Assembly (NCBI RefSeq): GCF_022808715.1
Contig: NZ_JAKZKX010000016.1
Location: 22,561 to 86,560, forward strand
Source: Fundidesulfovibrio agrisoli
GTDB lineage: Bacteria; Desulfobacterota; Desulfovibrionia; Desulfovibrionales; Desulfovibrionaceae
DNA: 64,000 bases
Direction of reading: 5' to 3'
The number at the start of each line of letters is the position of its first letter. The stretch's first letter is position 1. The position numbers and the translations under genes are program-made. This document shows positions 59,517-64,000 of the stretch, piece by piece. The notes beneath the pieces are model-generated. The model saw nothing but the letters and a program-made list of their open reading frames with translations. It was not told the origin of the DNA and ran no database searches.

Positions 59517-59759
59517 CTACCCCACCAGTTGATCCACGCTCACTCCCAGCGCCGCCGCCACCTTGGCCAGCGTGGCACGGCGCGGTTTGGCCGACTTCGC
59601 CTCGATCTGCTCCAGCGCGGCTACGGAGGTGCCCATCTTGGCCGCCACCTGCTCCTTGGTCAGACCCAGGTGCTCTCGCCAGGCGCGGGCCAGGCTCTTG
59701 CGGCCCGAACCGGCCAATGTTGCGACTTCCTGGGGAATGTTCGTGGTGTCGTTGCTCAT
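59517..59759 (-). CDS. XRE-family HTH regulator
   Basis: An 80-residue DNA-binding protein. The HTH is ARAWREHLGLTKEQVAAKMG with recognition part TSVAALEQIEAKSAKPRR and the closing TLAKVAAALGVSVDQLVG, like HigA/HipB-type antitoxins and solitary XRE regulators. No toxin gene is beside it: the flanking genes are the kinase (convergent) and a secreted protein, with an empty 240-base gap upstream. The ATG at 59759 is preferred; upstream codons to 59795 have no ribosome site. Confidence 0.82.
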   Translation of the reverse strand: MSNDTTNIPQEVATLAGSGRKSLARAWREHLGLTKEQVAAKMGTSVAALEQIEAKSAKPRRATLAKVAAALGVSVDQLVG

Positions 59760-59911
59760 GCCCCGGCATAGAACGAAACGGGAGGCCCTGTCCACGCCGT
59801 GTCCCCGGCGACGGGCTGTGGTCTTCAGCTGCGTCGTGCGATCCCGGCGGCGCGTGGCCGCAGCCCGGGGCGGCCTGGCCCCCTCCTTCGTGTTTGGATG
59901 AGCTCAAAACG

Positions 59912-59972
59912 CAAGGGCCGCGGCTTCGGCAATGTGCCGTGCCGCAGCCCCGGTGAGCTGTCGCGGCCCTTG
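59912..59972 (-). terminator. branched hairpin behind the secreted TIM-barrel-like gene
   Basis: CAAGGGCCGCG (59912-59922) pairs perfectly with CGCGGCCCTTG (59962-59972); the interior holds CGGC/GCCG sub-stems. It lies 28 bases past the stop codon at 60000 and is the likely minus-strand terminator, though without a T run. Confidence 0.5.
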
Positions 59973-59999
59973 GGTGCGCGGGCCTGAGAGGGAGCGGGC

Positions 60000-61301
60000 C
60001 TACTTCGTCATATCCACCACCGTGGCTGTGGGATATTTTGAGAAGTCAGTGAAATAGTGGTCGAACACGAGCATGGTCGGCAGCCCCGCCTTGAGGAAGT
60101 ACGGTGTCGACTGGAAATACGGCTGCATGATGGCGTTCCAGTTGTTGGCGTCGGACGGCAGCTTGCCATTGGTGAGTATGTAGAGCAGCGAGAGCCAGTT
60201 CGGCCCCGAGGTCGTGGTCGTTGTGGCGGCCTTTGGCGCCCCATAGGGCCGGTCGGGCAGGAAGGTGGAGTACTTCTGCCCCCAGTAGCCGTCCGGGAAC
60301 CGCTTCACGATGAACTTGGGGTTGATGGTGCGCCAATCGCCGCGCTTCAGCAATGCCTTGGCCTTCTGGAAGGCCACGACCTGCTTGCCGTAATCGGTCA
60401 GGGCGAAGGTGGTCTGGTTGAGCAGGCCCTTCACATGCTCGATGTAGGCCCAGTCATACCCCGCGGTGTAGGTGTAGCACAGCGCGTCGTAGAGCTGCTG
60501 CGGGGTGTGGTAGCCCGCGCCGCCCACGCCGTTCACGGGGAACTTGTCCAGGAACCAGAGGTCCACGCAGGCCCAGAGCTGCTTGGAATTGTATTGGCGG
60601 GCCGCGCCGGCGTACATGGCCGTCATCAGGTCCACCGGGTTCTCCTTCAGGAGCTTGGGCGCGGTCTGCGCTCCGGCCCGGGCCACCACGTGGGCGTAGT
60701 CCGGGAAGACCATCTCGAACAGGGCGATCTTGTTGTATTGGGCGAAGTAGGAGACGAGGCTCGCAATTTTGGCCGAGACGGCGTCGAACGCGGCCTGCGG
60801 GGTCATCCCGCTGGTATCGACGAAGTAGGGCGGGAAGGTGCGGCCGTTGACCACCGAACCGCTCAGGGACTGCATGAGCAGGGCCTCGTCGTAGACCTGG
60901 CCGATGAACAGGGGGTCGTTCTTGAGCAGGTCAAGCGTGGCGGGCCTGAGATCCCAGCGGTAGGTGCCGTCGGAGTTGGTGAAGTAGGGCACGTCCGGGA
61001 CGTAGTTCACCAACTCGGTGTTGAAGAGGTAGCTGAAGTTGTTGGCCCGGCAGAAATTCACGATGGTCATGAGCCCCGGGCCGTTCTCCTCCTCGGGGGA
61101 GAGGTGCCAGACGATGAACTGCACCCCCATCGCTTTCAGGCCGGTGAGGAAGGCCGGATTGCTGATCTGGGCGCTCCAGTTGTCGGCGTTGACGCCGAAG
61201 TGGTAGGTGGCGGCTTTGGCGGCGGGGGCGGAGAACAGCAAAAAAGCCGTCAGCAGGACACTGAGAACCATAGGAATCAAGGCGTGTGGCTTGGTTCGCA
61301 T
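60000..61301 (-). CDS. secreted TIM-barrel-like (glycosidase-like) protein
   Basis: A 433-residue exported protein with a signal peptide (MRTKPHALIPMVLSVLLTAF, cleavage after AKA near residue 30). The mature part starts TYHFGVNADNWSAQ and shows alternating strand-helix order with acidic residues at strand ends (FIVWHLSPEEENGPG; YLFNTELVNYVPD; IGQVYDEALLMQ; KIALFEMVFPDYAHV), as in glycoside hydrolase barrels. The possible catalytic pair would be Asp/Glu in QVYDEA and FEMVF, but the family is not recognised. GAGGAG precedes ATG 61301. Its signal peptide and leader resemble the beginning of the acyltransferase gene upstream. Confidence 0.8.
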   Translation of the reverse strand: MRTKPHALIPMVLSVLLTAFLLFSAPAAKAATYHFGVNADNWSAQISNPAFLTGLKAMGVQFIVWHLSPEEENGPGLMTIVNFCRANNFSYLFNTELVNYVPDVPYFTNSDGTYRWDLRPATLDLLKNDPLFIGQVYDEALLMQSLSGSVVNGRTFPPYFVDTSGMTPQAAFDAVSAKIASLVSYFAQYNKIALFEMVFPDYAHVVARAGAQTAPKLLKENPVDLMTAMYAGAARQYNSKQLWACVDLWFLDKFPVNGVGGAGYHTPQQLYDALCYTYTAGYDWAYIEHVKGLLNQTTFALTDYGKQVVAFQKAKALLKRGDWRTINPKFIVKRFPDGYWGQKYSTFLPDRPYGAPKAATTTTTSGPNWLSLLYILTNGKLPSDANNWNAIMQPYFQSTPYFLKAGLPTMLVFDHYFTDFSKYPTATVVDMTK

Positions 61302-61602
61302 GACCGGATCTCCTCTCATCAAGATTCCCGGCGAGGCCCTGCTGGTTACGCAGTTTCGGAAAATTCCCCACCGGCTTCCCCAGGGTGTGGCTCCCCAGCC
61401 GCGAGGTACTCCACTGAGACATGGCTCGAACCGGGCGAACAGGCCGGGCAGCCTGCGGCGCGGTGTCGGGATCACGCCTCGGCCGTGCCCATTCGCGACG
61501 GCGCGGCCGGTATCCGGGGAACATGCTCTGAATGATAAGCCGGAAATGTCAAGGCGGAAGAGGCCCCCGGAAAGGAGTTCCGGCCCGGGAAGGGTACCGC
61601 GG

Positions 61603-62670
61603 CTATATCTTGTAGAAAAATTCCATGCGCATGGCCTTGAGGGCCTTGTAGAGCAGGATGGGCCCCACCACACCCGCGGCGAATCCCAGCGCGAACTGCA
61701 CTGCGAAATCTTCCACGCCGAACACTTTGCGCAGCATGATCCGCGTTCCGGCGGTGAACAGGGTGTGCGCCACGTAGATGTGGATGCTGGCCGCGCCCAG
61801 GTAGGCAAGGCCCCGGGCCAGGGCCCCCTGGCCCAGGGCCAGCAGCATGGCCGTGGCGCCGGATATCCCGAAGGCCACGGCCGTGAAGGTCAGGATGCTC
61901 TGGTACAGGGGCAGGTGCAGCTCCCAGGCCGCGTCCGCCGTGGCCACGAACTGCACGGTCATGAGCCCGGCGGCCAGCACCAGCAAGGGCAGGGGCTTCG
62001 GTTCGCGCGGGGCCAGCCGCACCAGCGGGGCGCTGGCCACCCCCAGGCAGAAGTACAGGAAGTGCGTGCAGAAAAGGAACAATATCTTGGGCATGAACAC
62101 CAGCCCCTTGATGGCGAACAGCGCCGAGGCCACGCCCACCAGCACGGGGACGCCCAGGGGGATCAGCAGGGCGAAGGCGGCGAAGAACAGGAACAGCTCG
62201 TACAGGAACCAGAAGATGTCGTAGGGTTCCCAGAACATGTAGAGGATCTGGTACAGCTCCGCAGGAGCGTTGCCCTGCACCGGGGACACCGCCCGCAGGG
62301 TCCAGACGATGAGCGACCAGACCACGTAGGGGTAGATGAGCGCCCTGGCCTTGCCCAGCGTCAGGGCCAGGCGCCCCCGGCGAAGGCTGCCCACGGCCAG
62401 GCAGCCCGAGACGAAGAACAGGGTCTGGGCCGCGAAGGTGTAGTTCCAGTCGTACAGGTTCAGGAAGGCTTGGGGCACACGCATCTCGGCCATGCGCAGC
62501 CCCCAGATCACATGCATCGCCACCACCAGCACGATTCCCCAGCCGCGCAGAAGGTCCACGGTCATCAGCCGGGGCTGCCCAGCGGGCTGGACGGAGGGCT
62601 GGCCAGCGGGCTGGACGGAGGGGTGGACGGCTCCCCCTGCGTCGTCCATGGGTTCGCATGGCCGCTGCAT
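61603..62670 (-). CDS. acyltransferase-3 family membrane protein, copy 1
   Basis: A 355-residue polytopic membrane protein of the acyltransferase-3 group with about ten helices. The family start is LMTVDLLRGWGIVLVVAMHV with the catalytic His, followed by FFVSGCLAVGSLRRGRLALT and the last helices around IHIYVAHTLFTAGTRIML. Such enzymes O-acylate cell-surface sugars. ATG 62670 is chosen because AGGAG lies seven bases upstream; a longer frame from ATG 62784 adds 38 residues that look like a decayed signal peptide. Residues 12-32 contain a short tandem repeat (SVQPAGQP). The 3' two thirds of the gene are almost identical to the copy at 63180. Confidence 0.88.
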   Translation of the reverse strand: MQRPCEPMDDAGGAVHPSVQPAGQPSVQPAGQPRLMTVDLLRGWGIVLVVAMHVIWGLRMAEMRVPQAFLNLYDWNYTFAAQTLFFVSGCLAVGSLRRGRLALTLGKARALIYPYVVWSLIVWTLRAVSPVQGNAPAELYQILYMFWEPYDIFWFLYELFLFFAAFALLIPLGVPVLVGVASALFAIKGLVFMPKILFLFCTHFLYFCLGVASAPLVRLAPREPKPLPLLVLAAGLMTVQFVATADAAWELHLPLYQSILTFTAVAFGISGATAMLLALGQGALARGLAYLGAASIHIYVAHTLFTAGTRIMLRKVFGVEDFAVQFALGFAAGVVGPILLYKALKAMRMEFFYKI

Positions 62671-62784
62671 GACGGTCTCCTGTCGGGTCAGGTCCAAAGC
62701 CCTGGCTCCGGCGGAGAACAGGAAATCCGCAGTCGGCAGGATGCTGCCCAGCACCGGAACATAGGCGGCTGGCTTGATGCGCAT

Positions 62785-63179
62785 GGCCGAGTCTCCCCTG
62801 ATATGGAAGCATGATGCCCGGCGAGGACCAAGGGTTACACGGGCTCAGGCGGAGACCTCGCCGGTGTCCCTCGGGGGGGCTCCATATCTGCGGGGCACGC
62901 TTCGAGAAGGTGCTCCAACCCTGGCAAGGCCCGCTGCGTTAGGGGCGGCCGCTGCGGGCGAGCGCAGGCCCATCAGGCAGAATCAGGGGCAGGGGATCGA
63001 CACGGCAAAGGTCATGGTCGAGGGCTTCGGATGGGGCGGCGTGGTGATCGTGCCGGACTGGAACATCAAGAAGGCGGTCGGACATTGTGCCGGCCCACGG
63101 GCATCACCCAGGCGTTCAGGAAATGCCAGGAAGGAAGAGGGCCCCTGGAAGGAGCCCCCGCCGGGCAGGCGTATCGCGG
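62785..63179. other. spacer between the two acyltransferase copies
   Basis: The left part (62785-62830) resembles the leader of the secreted-protein gene at 61301 (shared CCCGGCGAGG and GGTTAC). The right part (about 63115-63179) resembles the region 3' of copy 1. Bases about 62972-63095 read as a plus-strand open stretch with host-like codons (GIDTAKVMVEGFGWGGVVIV), without a start, stop context or recognised family; it may be a gene scrap. Confidence 0.45.
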
Positions 63180-64000
63180 CTATATCTTGTAGACAAATTC
63201 CATGCGCATGGCCTTGAGGGCCTTGTAGAGCAGGATGGGCCCCACCACGCCCGCGGCGAATCCCAGCGCGAACTGCACTGCGAAATCTTCCACGCCGAAC
63301 ACTTTGCGCAGCATGATCCGCGTTCCGGCGGTGAACAGGGTGTGCGCCACGTAGATGTGGATGCTGGCCGCGCCCAGGTAGGCAAGGCCCCGGGCCAGGG
63401 CCCCCTGGCCCAGGGCCAGCAGCATGGCCGTGGCGCCGGATATCCCGAAGGCCACGGCCGTGAAGGTCAGGATGCTCTGGTACAGGGGCAGGTGCAGCTC
63501 CCAGGCCGCGTCCGCCGTGGCCACGAACTGCACGGTCATGAGCCCGGCGGCCAGCACCAGCAAGGGCAGGGGCTTCGGTTCGCGCGGGGCCAGCCGCACC
63601 AGCGGGGCGCTGGCCACCCCCAGGCAGAAGTACAGGAAGTGCGTGCAGAAAAGGAACAATATCTTGGGCATGAACACCAGCCCCTTGATGGCGAACAGCG
63701 CCGAGGCCACGCCCACCAGCACGGGGACGCCCAGGGGGATCAGCAGGGCGAAGGCGGCGAAGAACAGGAACAGCTCGTACAGGAACCAGAAGATGTCGTA
63801 GGGTTCCCAGAACATGTAGAGGATCTGGTACAGCTCCGCAGGAGCGTTGCCCTGCACCGGGGACACCGCCCGCAGGGTCCAGACGATGAGCGACCAGACC
63901 ACGTAGGGGTAGATGAGCGCCCTGGCCTTGCCCAGCGTCAGGGCCAGGCGCCCCCGGCGAAGGCTGCCCACGGCCAGGCAGCCCGAGACGAAGAACAGGG
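63180..64000 (-). CDS. acyltransferase-3 family membrane protein, copy 2 (5' end outside window)
   Basis: The visible 273 codons are the C-terminal part of a second acyltransferase. The frame is open to the window end, so the start lies beyond base 64000; the Met at 63971 is internal. Against copy 1 (offset 1577 bases) I find only two substitutions in about 820 bases: one silent, the other turning Phe into Val four residues from the end (EFFYKI versus EFVYKI). The topology and catalytic region are as in copy 1. The near identity indicates a recent tandem duplication or gene conversion. Confidence 0.85.
   Translation of the reverse strand, partial: LFFVSGCLAVGSLRRGRLALTLGKARALIYPYVVWSLIVWTLRAVSPVQGNAPAELYQILYMFWEPYDIFWFLYELFLFFAAFALLIPLGVPVLVGVASALFAIKGLVFMPKILFLFCTHFLYFCLGVASAPLVRLAPREPKPLPLLVLAAGLMTVQFVATADAAWELHLPLYQSILTFTAVAFGISGATAMLLALGQGALARGLAYLGAASIHIYVAHTLFTAGTRIMLRKVFGVEDFAVQFALGFAAGVVGPILLYKALKAMRMEFVYKI

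Noticed and set aside
59517..59999. Toxin-antitoxin module around the XRE gene at 59517-59759
   Set aside because: The regulator resembles antitoxins, but no toxin-size gene lies on either side; the 59760-59999 gap holds only a terminator-like hairpin.

Overview
The window is GC-rich, densely packed bacterial chromosome. The gene set (modCAB, a nifH remnant, hypA/hypB, an octaheme cytochrome c, PerR with KatG, ATP-type PEP carboxykinase, many PAS histidine kinases) fits a sulfate-reducer-type deltaproteobacterium of the Desulfovibrionales. That assignment is inference from gene content; no rRNA or marker comparison was possible.

Left end, 1-2971: the 3' part of a CheB/CheR-PAS hybrid sensor, a soluble PAS histidine kinase and a small coupled ORF. 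From about 3100 to 16617 lies a prophage or prophage remnant. Almost all its genes are on the minus strand and overlap by 1-17 bases. They run from a tyrosine integrase, through small regulators, a primase-helicase, an ERCC4-type nuclease and a DUF5681 protein, to two large virion-type proteins. Its right end is the 3' half of a tRNA-Lys(CTT) gene with flanking integrase arm-like repeats. No terminase, portal, capsid or lysis cassette and no left attachment site are visible in the window. Two plus-strand terminators with no gene in front of them suggest small RNAs in the element.

16788-24690: a five-gene cecR-ybhGFSR-type export operon (TetR regulator, HlyD adaptor, double ATPase, two ABC-2 permeases), every junction a 4-base overlap, then a modC-modA-modB molybdate operon. 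Divergent from mod is a C-terminal scrap of nifH with its own terminator. 25363-28176: a Fur/PerR-type regulator with a palindromic operator, and catalase-peroxidase katG, which ends at two strong hairpins and a short degenerate repeat array.

28421-37897 (minus): a compact metal-handling unit of NosL-like protein, small membrane protein, FtsX-type permease, MacB/LolD-type ATPase, a polytopic protein with an HHCPFC motif, CusB-like adaptor and a long CusA-like RND pump. 38278-45750 (minus): octaheme cytochrome c, ChrA chromate transporter, a secreted LamG-like protein, a PEP-synthase-like protein carrying the same LamG-like domain at its C terminus, and an HD-domain protein.

46090-56730: housekeeping genes pckA, hldD, a GSCFA protein, mutL, alr, an Old Yellow Enzyme-type oxidoreductase, hypB, hypA and a DUF554 protein. 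56819-64000: tRNA-Leu(CAA), a membrane PAS histidine kinase, an XRE regulator, a secreted TIM-barrel-like protein and two almost identical tandem acyltransferase-3 genes, the second cut by the window end.
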